NCBI GenBank assembly: GCA_946811185.2
Contig: OX328108.1
Span: 4,983,501-5,047,500 of the forward strand
Source: Hippopus hippopus
Taxonomy: Eukaryota > Mollusca > Bivalvia > Cardiida > Cardiidae
Direction of reading: 5' to 3'
Length of the DNA stretch: 64,000 nucleotides
A program made the position numbers and the translations under genes. The notes below the pieces were generated by a model. The model was not told the origin of the DNA. It saw only the letters and a program-made list of their open reading frames with translations, and searched no databases. The first letter of the stretch is position 1. The number at the start of each line of letters is the position of its first letter. Positions 45,801 through 60,800 of the stretch are shown piece after piece.

Positions 45801-48800
45801 CCTTGATTGACTTCATTTGTCTGAAATAAATTTGTGCTATCAGTAATCAAATGTTTGACAGGTTTAATTTGGGTTTTTACACTTACACACAAAAACCAAT
45901 CATTGATCCGTATATCTTCAATTTGGCATTAAACTCAAGATACTGAAAATGGCAGATTTGGTGAAATACTTCACTAAATAAGAGTGTTGAACACATAATG
46001 GACCGCATGTTAGGTTTTGTTCATCATGATCTTACACTGTCTGAATATTTGGGGGATGTGTGTGTGTGGGGTGGGTTGAGGGGAGTGAGGTGGGTTAAGG
46101 GTCACTGTTGTGTTTCAAAAAGATAAGAATCAAATTTTAATTGAGGCAATTGAGATAAGTGTATAAAAATAATCTGATGATCTAGTACATTATTTTGTGC
46201 TTAAGCCAGAATTTAATCTATACTAAGCTCTTTCGCTTCAAATTGTGATTCAAGCAGCTTTTGCAGACAGTGTAGAAAGTACAATTTCCTTCTTCTCTAC
46301 CTCATGTGCAGAGATGCCAAATTTGTATTAAATTTTGTGTTAACCCTAGCCCCAATAGACTTTTGAAGTGACTGTATCAAAACACAATTTTAATCAAAGT
46401 AGCTACCATGTTTTCTTCTTTCCCAAAAATATTTTTCAGAACTCAGAACAGATATTTATTATCAGTGATCGTATCTCGAAGCCATTACTTCTAAAACCTC
46501 AGGGTACATATTCACCAACCATTCTTAAAATCCTTCTCTGTCTAATTTCCCAATGTTTTCAAAATTTGAAAAGTAACACAACTTCTGATTGGCTAAACCA
46601 AATGGTTTAGCCAATCAGAAGTGTTACTTTTCAAATTTAGAAAATTCCGGAGAATAAGACTGAAAACGCTCTTAAAAATGGTTGGTGAATACAGGCAGGA
46701 CAGCTTTCTCTCAAGAAGTGCTCAACCTACCATGTCCCTTCTAGAATTTTGTGTACACGAGATTGAAGGATGCTGTTGGAGTCAACCCTATAACTTACCA
46801 TGGTAAAATGTTGTAAAAGTGGAGTTATCACAGCATGCCATAGTTTCCAAACCATTTCCCTATCCTCTACAAATTTACCGCTGCGGCTCACAATCTCCAG
46901 CACAGACTGTAGAAACCTCAGAGTCCCTGATGTATTTCCTATACCACTTGCAACTATAGATTTGAAGAGTGTAAGGAAGCTCTCTTGTCCAGAACATGAC
47001 TGTAGCAAACTTGGGGTTAGTAACAAATCTACCAGGAACAGCGCTGGTGTGCCCTAGGTAGAGAAAAAATATTTTGCCCTGGGTTAAAAAAAAATTTACA
47101 ACAAAGACAGATTTGCAGTAGACAACATGGAAATGTCTTTGTTGGTTTTTTGATTATCAAGAAGAGTTAAAAAGAGGATCAAAAATATGTCTTGAAATTT
47201 ATAATAACTGATAAACCTAAAAAGATTATGGCAATAGGAGAAATTATTGGTTTCTAACAGCTAATTTCCCCTTTTCTTTCAAGTTTGCTACAAAATGCAG
47301 TCATCTGCAGAGGGTAAAGAGTTGAAAATACTTCTGTTGACTGATTGATCATATGGTGTTTAATGCCTGTTTTAACATTATTTCACTTTTATCATGATAG
47401 CTGGTGCACCTATCTACATGTTTCCTTGAGTTTCTTTTTACCATTACTTTGGAAAATTTTCTTAACAAGCCAAAGGCTGCTGTCCCACATAACCATCGTC
47501 TGTCTAAACAATGATCAGGGATGGGAGAAGAATGAATCCCATTGCCATTAATCCTCAGAAAGAAATTAGCAAAGTGGCAACTGGCATTTTTTTTTCCATT
47601 AATGTTTTTCTATCATTTCAATTTCCACTATTTGGGCCAAATTTAATCTGTTGTCTGCAAACGCTTCGGATTTGAGCAAGACAAATATTTTGCTGCTGGC
47701 AGATATCATCATTGGTTCAAATGATAAAATGTAATTTATGACAGGGAAGAAAACATCTGTCATTTTTCCTTTTCCAACAATTTGTTCCAATGGCCAGGTC
47801 ATTAAAACAAATATATGCAGACAAAAAGTGCCCCATGTAGAATCCACAGGAACCTCTTTTGAAATCCATTAACTCACATTTATCATTTCGTTTCCACCCA
47901 CACTGTAGGCTGACGAACTGAGTACTTTATCAGGTAGCTGGCAAACACTATCAAACATTTTCTGAAAGATAAACGAAAGGTTGTTTAACACTTTATCAAA
48001 CAATTCTGTGTTTCTGTGGTTTTTACAGTGTTCTGAGGAAGAAGACTATTGAAAACATTATGGGAAAAGGAGAAAATGTTGGTAACCAGCATTTCCACCC
48101 TTTAAAAAATAAATACAAATATTTCAGCCACATTAAGTTTGTCATCTGCACAGGCTTTTAATTTGAAAATGTCCAAAATTTTGTCATCTGGTAAAGGGTT
48201 AAAGTAATGTCCTGCAACAGCTGGATCTAACTATCATATTTCATCATGTAACACAGACATACAATCTGATGTCTACTAAAAGAATTTTAAGAAAATAATA
48301 AAATATCTTGCCAGATGAGCAGTACGGTAAGATCTGAAGTCTTAGTACAATTTTAATATAAAATCTTTTGAACTATTGTTTTTGCAGACAGATAGCTCGT
48401 TATCAAACTATTGCCTGGTTGAGTTAAACATATTTTACTTGCATTTTCAAACACAGAATTGTTTCCTAACTCTTTACAAAACAACAGAATTTTAGACAAG
48501 TCAACATTGAATACATTTACAATGATAAATGAAGCTCAAATGACAAAACTTGTCTTTCGTACAATGGAAAACATTGTGGGAAAAGGTGAAAATGCTGGTT
48601 GTAACGTAGTCAACACCACTCATGACGTCATTATTACAGATAGTTTCATTTTCTCACAATGTTTTTAGTAGCCTTCTTACTTGGAGTTACTTGGTAAAGG
48701 GTCAAAGGATTCAGTTCTTCAACTTACCAACAGTATATGACTAGACAATACTTGACTATGGACAACAAGCTGGAACTGTGTGAAAAGTACATTAAGGCTA

Positions 48801-51800
48801 TCCCTTATGTCTAACTTCGCTGGACTGTCTATTGCATTCCTCAGATGCATCACCAAACAGTTCCATATGTGGATCAACAAACTCTCTGAAAATAAAAGAA
48901 AAAATAAATTTATGAGCCAAGCTCTGTGAAAAGGGGGCATATTGCATCTGCAAAAAGTATCGACCCATGTCAGCCTGCAGTCAGCACAGGCTGACATGGG
49001 TCAACATGTTTTGCTATCTTTCAATTTTTGGCATGTCTAAGGACCAGTCTACCACATAATTCAGTCTGTTTTTAAACGAAATGGATTTTGGGGGTCCATA
49101 ATGATGTAATGACTGCTTCGTATTATGCATCACAGAGATGCATTAAGCCCCCTTTTGCCACAGCATGCCTCATATGGTTTTACAAATAACTTTTTTTCTG
49201 TAGACAAGTTCTGCCATATCTTTGTAACTAATGAGTGGCACTCCGGATAAAGAGAGTTTAATACATCTTATTAACCCTTTACCACACAGTCCCAACTTTT
49301 AACAACCCTGACGGAGAACGCTTTTGAAAATGTTGTTAGTAAGGGAGAAAATACTGGTGACCAGCATTTCCTCCTTTTTCCTCAATGCTTTCTTCTCTTC
49401 AAGACACAAATACCATTGTTTGAGCCACATTTAATTTGTTTGCAAATACTTTCAATTTTGAGCAGTCTAACATTTGGACCAGTCTATGATTTTGTCGTTT
49501 TGTGAAGGGTTAATGCATTCAATCTAGCAAGTGTTCACATATTCATGGATTGATGGATCCGAAAGATCAGTTTTGTCTACAATCAACTGAAACATGCAGT
49601 AGAATGATCCTTTGACACCAAGAAAATTCATCAATAGCTTAAATTTTGATCCACATCAGCCTGTGAAGGCCGACATGAATTGATACTTTTTGCAGATACC
49701 AAACCATCTTTTCAAAGCCCCTGACTCATTTATTCTATGGCAAAGATCAAGACAAAAATGATCACTAGAATACTTTTTTAACTAGAAATGTGTCAGGGAT
49801 GCCCCAGCAAGCACTGTGACCTTGACCTTTGAGCTAATGACAAGGCTGTTGCATACAACAGATTGTCTATCCATTATGATCATTTGTGTTTAATCATTTT
49901 AGAATCCAACAATGCACATGGAAGTCATTGGCCGAACAGGAACAGCACTGTTTACCAAACACGCAACCACAGGGGTAATACTATATGCTATTGTCTGATA
50001 CTCATTGGGATTGTTTCAAAAGCTACAAGACCGTAAGAACCAGTTTCATTCATAAAAAAAAATAAAATAAAAAAATAAAAATTCTGTGCAATGTTTATAC
50101 TAGTCTATGACAAACGTTTACAGAATCTGTCTTTGTCATGATCTTCTCTCTTGCATAAAAAGTTTCCAACACTTAATTAAATTGTTTAATGCTGCTTTCA
50201 TCATCAGTTCAATTATGTCAAAGCAACCAGTGCATCATTTTGTTTTCCGGGAGTTTCTATTACCCAATCTTTCAAACCCCATGTTGTTTACACACTTCAT
50301 TAATCCTTCAAATACTAATATCATGTTTTCAATGTCCTTGAGAAAAATAATTTTTGAAAATATCATTGGAAAAGGAGAAAATGCTGGGTACATTTTCTCC
50401 TTTGCCAATGATGTTTTCAAAAACCTTTAGTCATGATGATTAAAACTCTGGATGTTTAGTAATGGGTTTAATGAACTTACCAGGAACATCTTTTCCAAGA
50501 CTTGTGCAAATCTCTGTTGCTACAGTGATAAATAGCGGAGATTGTTTGATAAAAAAGGATGGCCCTGTCACAACATCTTGTCTCAGTTTGTCTGTAAATA
50601 TTTACAACAATGTTCATACAAAGAATGTACTTGTTTTAAGCTTAGCACTGCAAAAGTAACTTTCAGACCTTCAGACGATTCACAAAGGACAACGTTTGAC
50701 TTCAACAATATCAATTCTTGTATAGGAGAAAACAAGAGTATCACATGAGGGTCCCATTTAGTCTTCAAGTACTAATTTTTGGTAAGATTAACTTGGAACA
50801 AGAGGGCCATGATGGCCCTGAAGTCGCTCACCTGAGCCTTTTGATCAAACATGACCCATTTCCAATTTCTTCAGAGATATTAAGACAAACACTCTGACAA
50901 ACACTCATTAGTTTTGGGCTTACAAATATGGCCTCTAGAGCACACAAGCTTTTTCTAGAATTTGTCTCAGCGGCCTACTTGATATGTAGAAATTATCAAG
51001 ACATACATTCCGACAAACTTTCATGAGTATTTGAGAGAAAATGTGGCCTGTAGTCTGTACAACAGGTTTTTCTGAGATTTGACCTAGTGACCTAGTTTTT
51101 CATCCAACATGACCCATTATTCATACTAGTTTAAGATATTATCAAGACAAACATTCAAAGCAAATTTCAAGATTATTGGACTGAAAATGTGGCCTCTATA
51201 GCGTAGACACGGTTTTTCAAGGATGAAACTTGGTGACCTAGTTTTTATTCCACATGACCCATTTTCAAACTCATGCAAGATATCATCAAGACAAACATTC
51301 TAACAAAAGTTTAAAGAATATTGGACTGTAATTATAGTACAAAAGGTTCTTCCGAGATTTGACCTTGTGACCTAGTTTTTTATCCAACATTACCCATTTT
51401 CATACTAGTCTAAGAAATTATCAAGACAAACACACTGACCAAATTTCAAGATTATTGGACTGAAAATGTGGCCTCTAGAGCTTACATAAGGTTTTTCTAA
51501 GATTTGACCTGGTGACCTAGTTTTTGACCTGACATGACCCATTATCAATCTCATCCAAGCTATCATCATGACAAACATTCTGACCAACTTTACAGAGCAT
51601 TGGACTGAAAATGTGGCTTCTGGAGCATACACAAGGTTTTTCTAAGATTTGACCTAGTGACCTAGTTTTTGACCCCACCTGACCCACTTTCGAACTCATC
51701 TGAGATATTATCAAGACAAACATTCTGACCAACTTTCAAGAATATTGGACTGAGCATACACAAGGTTTTTCTAAGATATGCCCTAGTGACCTAGTTTTTG

Positions 51801-54800
51801 ACCCAACATGGCCCATTTTCAAACTCGTCCAAGATATCATCATGACAAACATTCTGACCAACTTTCAGGAGTATTGGACAGAAAATATGGCCTCTAGAGC
51901 GTACACAAGGTTTTTCTAAGATTTGATCTGGTGACCTAGTTTTTGACCCAACATGGCCCATTTTCGAACTCATCCGAGATATCATTAAGACAAACATTCT
52001 GACCAACTTTCAGGAGTATTGGACAGAAAATGTGGCCTCTAGAGTGTACACAAAGTTTTTCTAAGATTTGACCTAGTGACCTAGTTTTTGACCCGACATT
52101 ACCCATTTTCGAACTCGTCCGAGCTATCATCAAGACAAACATTCTGACCAACTTTCATGAGACTAAAAATGTGGCCTCTAGAGCGCACACAAGGTTTTTC
52201 TAAGATTTGACCTAGTGACCTAGATTTTGACCCAACATGACCCATTTTCGAACTCGTCCGAGTTATTATCAAGGCAAACATTCTGACCAAGTTTCATGAG
52301 TATCGGACAGAAAATGTGGCCCCTAGAGCGTACACAAGGTAAAAAGTTGACGACGCACACAGCACGATCACAATAGCTCACCATGAGCAATTCGTACTCA
52401 GGTGAGCTAAAAAGGGACATATCCATGCCAAAAACTGTTGAGAGTTTCCAGCCCTTCTTAACTGGCCGAAGTCTGAAGTAGATGTTTTATCTTGTTTGTT
52501 TAGTTTTCAATGCCATTTTCAACATAAGTTTTGTTACAGTGTGGCTGTCAGTGCACCTGGTCAGACTTTAACAGAGTTTCTCTTACCAGTATGTTGCATA
52601 ATTCTCTTCCCATGCCAGTAATTGCTTTCCCATGTAACCCACATGAAACAATGATCAACACTGAGAGAGGAATGAATCCCATTGTAATGACTTTCATCAT
52701 TCCTCAGAATTCACAGAGCTGGGAATTGGAACCAGCAACCCCAGTATCAAGTCATGTGCTCTATCAACTGAGCTATCAAGCTGGGGTTTTATAGATGCAA
52801 TCCAGCTGAAAACCCAGGCAGGAATAGGGACTACAAAGATTAAGCTATACCTACCAAGTTTGAAATCATGTTCTACAGTGGAGGCATCTTGTTGGGCTGA
52901 GCCAAGAAAATGGGCCAGAGCCTCACATCCAAACACCTGTAAGACTGGAAATACTGGCAGCTGTGAGTTGTGAGAACCACTGGTTGACAGATTCATTCTA
53001 GGTGTCTTCGGACTGGCACCATTTTGAAGTCTCCCTGTAAAAAATAAAATGGAACTTAAAAGAAAATATAACAAAAGAAGAAATTGCTTTTTACAAGCAT
53101 TTCTCCTAAACCTACAATGTTATCAAAGCTGACTTCCTCAGGTTTCAAACTCTTTACTAAACAACAAAATTTCAGACTTGTCCAAATTAAAAGCATTTGC
53201 AAGCCACAACTGTGACTAAAATGATTGGAATAGTATTTGAAAGGGTAGAAAACACAGTGGGAAAAACATAATGCTGGCTATCAGCATTTTCTCCTTTTTT
53301 GCAAAATGTCTTTCACCCTTTTCCACACAATCCCGAATTGAAACTACCTTGAGGAAGGTCTTTTGAAAACATTGTGGGAAAAGGAGAAAATGCTGGTTAC
53401 CAGCATTTTCTCCTTTACCCACAAAGTTTTTTACCCTTCCACAAACAAATTTCAGTTCTAGAGTCACATTTATTTTGTCTGCAAATGCTTTTGGCTTGGA
53501 TAAGCCACAAATGTTTTTGTTTGGTAAGGAGTTAAAAGCTATCTTTCCCATGGTCATAAAATCAGGGAATCGTAGGTAAACAGTATCTCTGATGATATCT
53601 TAACCTTTCCAAAACAGCCCAACTTTTTAATGACCCTGAAAGTAAAGTTATAAAAATACTGTTGTGACAACATTTTCTCCTTTTCCTACAATGTTTTCTA
53701 CTATTTAGAAAACTGTGATTATCTTTTGAGCTACATTAAAATTAATCATCTGCTAATATTTTCAACTAACTGAACTACGAGGGGGAGTCAGAACATTCGT
53801 AGAACGAGAAATATATTTCAGCAGCAGACTATATATTGTATCATTGTTTTTCAATATAGTCCCCATTTACTTCGATGCACTTAGCCCACTTTTCTTTCAG
53901 ACTGTCTATACCCTCGAAATAGAAGTCTTCGGTTTGGTCCTCAAACCATGCCTCTGTGGCAGCCTTGAGTTCATCATCATCACGAAATCTGGTTCCCCAC
54001 AAATGGGATTTCAAATTTCTAAATAGGTAACAATCACGGGGGGCCAGATCTGGACTGTACAGGGGTGTAAAATTTTTTCTTTGTCTACTTGTCCTGTAGG
54101 ACAAGTGGGTAGAAAAAGATACTCGTCCTCATGACACTATTACTTGTCCCAACTTGCGGACTTAAATGACCATTTCTTCTGCATATGCTACGGTGTCGAT
54201 ATAAACAAAGTAGACGGTGTTTAATACTTATTTTTTTCCGGTGGCTTGACTGGTAAACCTGTCACGATCTAACAATATAGGAATTGTAGCATAGATCGTA
54301 CAGGTATACTAGTCTAACCGAAGCTGTGAACAGAAAACCTGTCAAGCACTTTACAGATGCGCATGCGTAATAAAGATAAACATCCTGTATCATGATCGAA
54401 GAGACGCTCTGGAATTTTAGTTTTACTTTCGTTTTGTGTTCGCCATGAAATAACCTGTAATTTGAATTTTACTCGACAAATAGAATTCAATAGTTTTAAA
54501 ATGTACTCGTCCAACAGGACGAGCTTGGCATTTTTCCACTTGCCCGGAGCCAAATGTTACTCGTCAATACGAGCGGACGAGTGGAATTTTACACCCCTGC
54601 TGTAGGGTGGGTGATTTATTTGTTCAAACTTATATTCGTGAATAGCAGCTTGTGCAATCCTTGACTTGAGCCCTAAACTCAACATTTTGATTTTCCATCA
54701 TTGCTTGATGGTCAGTAACTTGCAATACCTCCAAGAATCACACGAATATGTTGTGACAAGTGAACTTGATATGTTCAAAGTGGTGATGTGTTGTCAAAAT

Positions 54801-57800
54801 ACGGAAAGAAATGTTGTGTTATGCTTGACCAAATATGCTGTTCTATGAACTTTCCGACTCTCCCTCATACGTGGAAAGGAAAATTTTGTCTTTAGGTAAG
54901 AAGTTATGAGGGGTCAGGGGAAGCAAGAGGAGAAGCTGTGAAAATTTAAAGATTAGATCAATGTAATCAATCAGCCATGGTCTATGAAAAGGGGGCTTAA
55001 TACATCTGCAGTCCTCGCAGGCTGACCTGGATCAAAATTTTTGCCTTTGGTAAATTTTCTGTATTTCAAATGACCAGTGTACCTCAAGATTCAGAGGGAT
55101 GTTATACAAAAAGGATTTTATGAACCATATGTGATGACTTGCTTGGTATAATGCATCAAAGAGATGCATCAAGCACCCTTTTGCCAGAGCATACCATTTA
55201 AAAATGGTTAGTGGTAGATAGAGAAACTGCACAATGTAATGCAAACTTTAGGTTAGTTCTGCCAACATGGTTTTACAGGAACAACAAGAACATTAAATCT
55301 TACTTGGTGTCGTAGAACCATTCTGGTAGTCACCATTTCTCGATCCTCCGAGACAGAAATGTAGGAACGGTGCTGCCACCTGTGTAATATTGAATATACA
55401 AGTTACTGTGTTGTACTAATATCCCCAAGCCTATCAGATAGATCAGCCACATGAAAACAATATCCTTCCACCTTTAGACAGAGTTCAATCTAGCTTTTCT
55501 TGTATGGGGGCCCATTGAGATAGGGTGCCATTTTGGAGAACTGGGGGCCACACATAAAAAAACATATTTCATTACTGAAATGTTAACCTTTTTACTAAAC
55601 AAGTATATTTTCATTCATGTATCTCTGAATACTGTCCTAATTAAACTGCAACACTGTAAATATTTTCATTGTTACTGATGCAACCTTGTTTCCCCAATCC
55701 TATTTCAATCCTATAAAAATGACGAAATACAAATTATGTCTGTAAATGGAAAGACTTCTGACAACCCATCATGGTCAGGGGGATTTTGGTTGAAAATCAT
55801 GTTTCTGCGGGGTTTTATCATCGTTGCTTGAACGAGAGGTATGTGCTTGCTTGATTGTGCTTTCCAAAGCAATATTTTCAACAGGTTTGCCTTTTTCACC
55901 TCTTTTAGGCACAAAAAGGACCCTAATTTGCGGAATGGAACTTTCAGAAACGAGTGCGCCCAAATGGCCAAAGGTTGGTTTAGAAGTGAACCATTAGGGA
56001 CTCTAGCGGGCCTAAGGCGCAATGGCGCGCTCTAGATAACACTGCTATAGGTGGCAGATTAATTCAACAGCCTTGCTGAAGCAATGATCAAAGTGGACAA
56101 AATTGTAACCTGTTGCCCTGTCAAAACTTCCAAGATCAAACTGTACAGAACAAGCATCTCCTTTGGAATTGCAAAGATTTGGTCTGTTTTCCTAACTGAT
56201 AACTTTCCTGAATAATATGGTGAAAAAAAATGTAAAATTGGGCATATTTTTGTTTTACAAGCAATAGCCTGCAGGGTTCAATCTAGGCTGTGTTTTTGCG
56301 CCAATGGCGCGATTTTAAAGTCCTTGGCCCATTCTTGAAACTCCAGTGTGCCGGATCGGCGCAAAATCCAATGCATCGGCGCTTTTCCGATTCCGTTGTG
56401 CGCCGCCATTAACTTTTTTTAGTATAGTTTTTAGCGAGTCAGTGTTAGAAGACGCTTTCCGCAGTACTGAAATTTCACTGCAAAGCGTCGCAGCAACACG
56501 GAGAGCCACTCGTCACAACTCGGCCGATTCCGTACCTACATCTGGCTCCCATCACCCGAGGTATGCCGAATGCACAGAGAGCGTTACTGGTATTCGGATA
56601 TTCACTTGTTCACGGCACACGAACGAACACGATGGAAACCAGCTTTTGAAAACATGTCGGCAACGCAAACACAGAAACGAATCGGTGATTTCTTTTCTGG
56701 CGGAAATTCCGCCAAACAAGGGAAACGCAGCAATCGGCTGAAACTAATGGTGAAAAACAATCAGCTGATGGAAAAGCTGGGAAATCGTATGCAAAAATAT
56801 TTCAAACTGAGTGGCTACAAAAGCCTCAATTTCACTGGCTTCGTTACGACGATGCAAAAAAAATTGTAATACAGGTTATTTGTATAATACAGCAATCATT
56901 TAAAACGAATGATTTTTAGTGTTGTTACATAATTTGACCTCTTAACAACTCAATCACTATCCCCATACACAATTAAACAGTAAATTATCTGGATTTACTT
57001 CCTTTATATGGTAAGTCAGTAATGATTGAGCTTTTAAAATGCCAAGATCCTGGTTATTTGGTTGTTAAAAAGTGATGGCCCATCTCAAAATACTGGTGGC
57101 CCCTTTTTAAAATATTGATGGGCCACTGGCCCATTCTGACAAAGTTCTAGATTGAACCCTGAGCCTGCTTTTACATAAACCATTCAGAAGCTTCCATTCC
57201 CAAGTTTTAGCAACTGAGGATGAAGGCTTCTGAAAAAATGGTAGGAAAAGGAGAAAGTTCTAGTTACCAGTAATGTCTCCCTTTCCCACAATGCTTTCAG
57301 AGAACTTCAGCTCATTTGTACTTATGTAGAATTTGTTGTCTGCATATACCTTCAAAATGGCAGAGTCAAATTTCTATTATTTGGGAAATAGTTCATCTAC
57401 AGGGTGCATTCCAATTAAACATAAGAAGAGTTTATCTAAAATGGCAACCAGCATGAACATGCACAGATGTACTGATCTACAGCTATCTACTATACAAATG
57501 CTTGATAAAAAAATCTTACCATGTCAAAATTTGCTGTTAACTTATTGCCTAGCAACCATATAAAATGCCACCACACTTTTGCCTTGACAACTGCAATATT
57601 TTCTTGTTTGGCATTGTTAATTTTGAATACTTGCATTATCAGTTTAATCCTTTTTGGATCTCCCAGAACATCTGAAAAGGAAATATAACAATATCACTTC
57701 ATTTTGTAAGACTGATAGCCCAGTAGGTCTATCAGCAATGCCCCCGGCTCATCAAATTTCTGTCTGAAGACTGATAATATTCATCCTGACAGGATTCATT

Positions 57801-60800
57801 TTTCTCTTACCGCTGACCATTGTTTCAACAAGTCATAAAGACAAATGTTATCATCAGGGCCACATTTAACCGTTTCCCAAATGGCAAATTTTGGACCAGA
57901 CCAAATTGAAAGCATTTGGCAGATGACAAATTAACAGTTGCTAAAAAGATGATTTTTCTATATGATAGGGTAGAAAACATTGTGGGAAAAGGAGAAAATG
58001 CTGGTTACCAGCATTTTCTCCTTTTCCACAATGTTTTCAAAAGGCTTTTATTCCTGACCCGTAAAAACCAGGGATTGTTTGGGAAAGGGTTAATCTATGG
58101 TCTGCGGAAGCTTTCCATAAGGACCGGTCTAAATTTGTGTTGTTTTGTTAAGAGTTAAGAAGTATGAACTGGGTAAACTTATAGTCCCCTTCAGTGATAT
58201 CAGTTGAAGCAAAGAAAGAGACAAGGAGCAAAGACAAACACTTACTGGGACATGTGGCAAAGTTGTCAATCAGCTGCTGCCATGCTGTGAATGCTGCTAC
58301 TTTGACATCAGTTGAATGGTTTTTAAAGCCAAGTTCCACTATTGGCAAGATGTTATTAATGTAGACTCCATGATGCAACTCCTGCAAGAAAAAAACATAA
58401 AAATCAATTTTTTTCACCCTTAACTCTTTAACACACGACAAAATTTTGGACTGGACCAATTGAAAGCAGGTGACAGATGTTGCTTAACCTTTCACCAGAC
58501 GACAACATTTTAATCTTGTCCAAATTGAAAGCATTTGCAGATGACAAATCAATTTTTTTTCAAAACATAAAATTTGTCTTTCATAGGGTAAAAATCATTG
58601 TGGGAAAAGGAGAAAATGCTGGTAACCGTTACTCCTTTTCCCATAATGTTTCTACCCTCCCAAAGACAAATCATATCATCAGAAATAGAATTAATTTGTC
58701 TGCAAATGCTTTCAAGTAGGACAAAATTTTGTTGTCCCATAAAGTTGAAGGGTTAACCTTCTTCATATATAATCAAGCCCTTATCACACAATGAATTCTA
58801 GGCTTTTCAAAAGCTTTCTACCTCTGGGTAATTAAAACTCCCTTTTCCCTAATGTTTTCAAAAGCTTTTTACCTCAGGGTAATCAAAACTCGAGACTATG
58901 TGATAAAAGGTGTGACCATTTCATTACATGGTATTGTTTGGCAAACTGTGTGTACTTATCCCTATAATAGACATAAGAAATCAAATGAAAGAAGGAATAT
59001 GTCTTTTCCATATCAAATGAATTAGCCATAAATAAGCTATAGCTTGTTTCAAGTAATTCATCCTTTACCTCAATAATTTCAGACACTGCAACAGTCGTAT
59101 TTTATGAGCAAATGAATTAAAACCTTGCACGTATAATTTTCAAGAAGGAAATAAGATTATTAACAATTACCTCGCCAAATGTTTGAACCAGAGTTCCCCA
59201 GCATCGCATCACAAACAACTCTTGCTTATTGGCAAAAAGATTCTTCAGCTCTGGTAACACTTTCTGAAATAAGATATACTGTCATCTGTGAACTGAACAA
59301 GAGTACCAAATGGGAGTGCCAAAACTCAGCTGCAGTTGCTTGATTTTCGGAGAAAAATTCAAGACGAAAAAGAGGCATAACTGTGTCAAAAATACTTCGA
59401 TGGTTACCTGCCCTTGATCTATGGGTTCCCCTTTCGATAGTGAATAACTTGTCCAAGTCTGAAGTGATCATCTTCAATAACGACAGAGATAATGTAAAAT
59501 GTCAAAGTTTTTGAAAATTTCAAAGTTTTTGTACGACCACAACGAGGCAGACAACAATGCAAAGGCTACTGCAATACCTCAATGTTTTCTTGGAAACAGC
59601 CAAGCTAAAAAAGAGCAAAATGGAGAGTTTGGGTGCGGGTATTTAACCCTTTACCATATATATTCTAAGTAAACAGGCCATAAGAAAGATTTTGAGAAAA
59701 TTTGCTGGTAACCAGCATTTTCTTACCTACGCAGAAAAAAATCCTACCACTTTTGCTGAATTTGCATAGTTTTCACAATTTCAGAATTAAGTTTATCAAT
59801 AATTTCTACACAAGGCACACAGTGTAGATCGAGGATCAGACTGCATGTTTTTTGCAATCTGAACATTATCTACAAAGGCTAAAATGTATCTAAAACTGTG
59901 ATGTTATTATTGATTTAGAGCGCTTGACGCTGCTTGATCAGCAAAAGTATGTGAAGAAATTGAGTTTAATTGATTGATTGAATATAACACTGTTTTAATA
60001 GTTTAGGTTATATCAAGGTGGTCAGTGCATCTTAAGCATGTGTTTCCTGGCTTTCTCACACCAGTACTGACACAACTTTCTGTCCATGTCACTGACTGCT
60101 TTCTAACATGCATCAGAGGTGAATGGTGAAAAATCTCTGGAAAGAAAGTTTGCCTCAACCGGGTATGGAACTCACAACCACTAGGTCATGAGTCTGAGCT
60201 ACCCGGGCAGGCAAAGACATTGAGAAAAGAGATGACAGCTCTGTACTTACTGCTTTAAACACAGGCATGACTCCAGAAACAATTTCTTTTCTGTGTGTTT
60301 TCATCAGCTTCATGGTTGATTCAACGACATTTAATGCTCTTTCTCTCACTTTGATGGCCGAGTGTACCACCATGGCAAGTAGGATTTTACCCCAGATCAG
60401 ACTTTCTCCCTCCATCTTGCTTGGGCACTGCTCAGCTAATCTGAATAAGAGAGACAATTTCAGTATTTACAGTCAAATCTACTCAGTTGTCTGCAAATGC
60501 TTTGAATTTGGACAAGTCCAAAATTGCATTGTCTAGTTAAAGTCTATGGCCCCTAACTCTCATATTAAAAGACGAAAGCTGCCAAGATTGGCCGAATAGC
60601 CTTACTAAAATGTCAATGGTACACGATATTTACTAATGAGTTAGTGAGTCTACGGCCCCTTAACTCTCATATTAAAAGTTAGAAGCTGCCAAGATTGGCC
60701 GAATAGCCTTTCCGAAAACGTTGATGTTACATGATATTTACTGATGATATTTTGTTGTCTGGTAAAGGGTGAAGGGTCAACAGATCTACAGGAATTCTGT

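Larger units (their letters stand above)
53778..54867 (-). mobile_element. Mariner element, internally deleted and split by another insertion
   Basis: Inverted ends CGAGGGGGAGTCAGAACATT (left) and TGAGGGAGAGTCGGAAAGTT (right, complement), flanked by TA at 53776-53777 and 54868-54869. Without the 540 bp insert only about 545 bp remain, so most of the transposase gene is deleted. Confidence 0.85.

Noticed and set aside
56346..56741. 131-codon plus-strand frame at 56346
   Set aside because: Arginine- and serine-rich with no recognisable motif; overlaps the frame at 56570 and lies in CpG-rich DNA where long open frames arise by chance.
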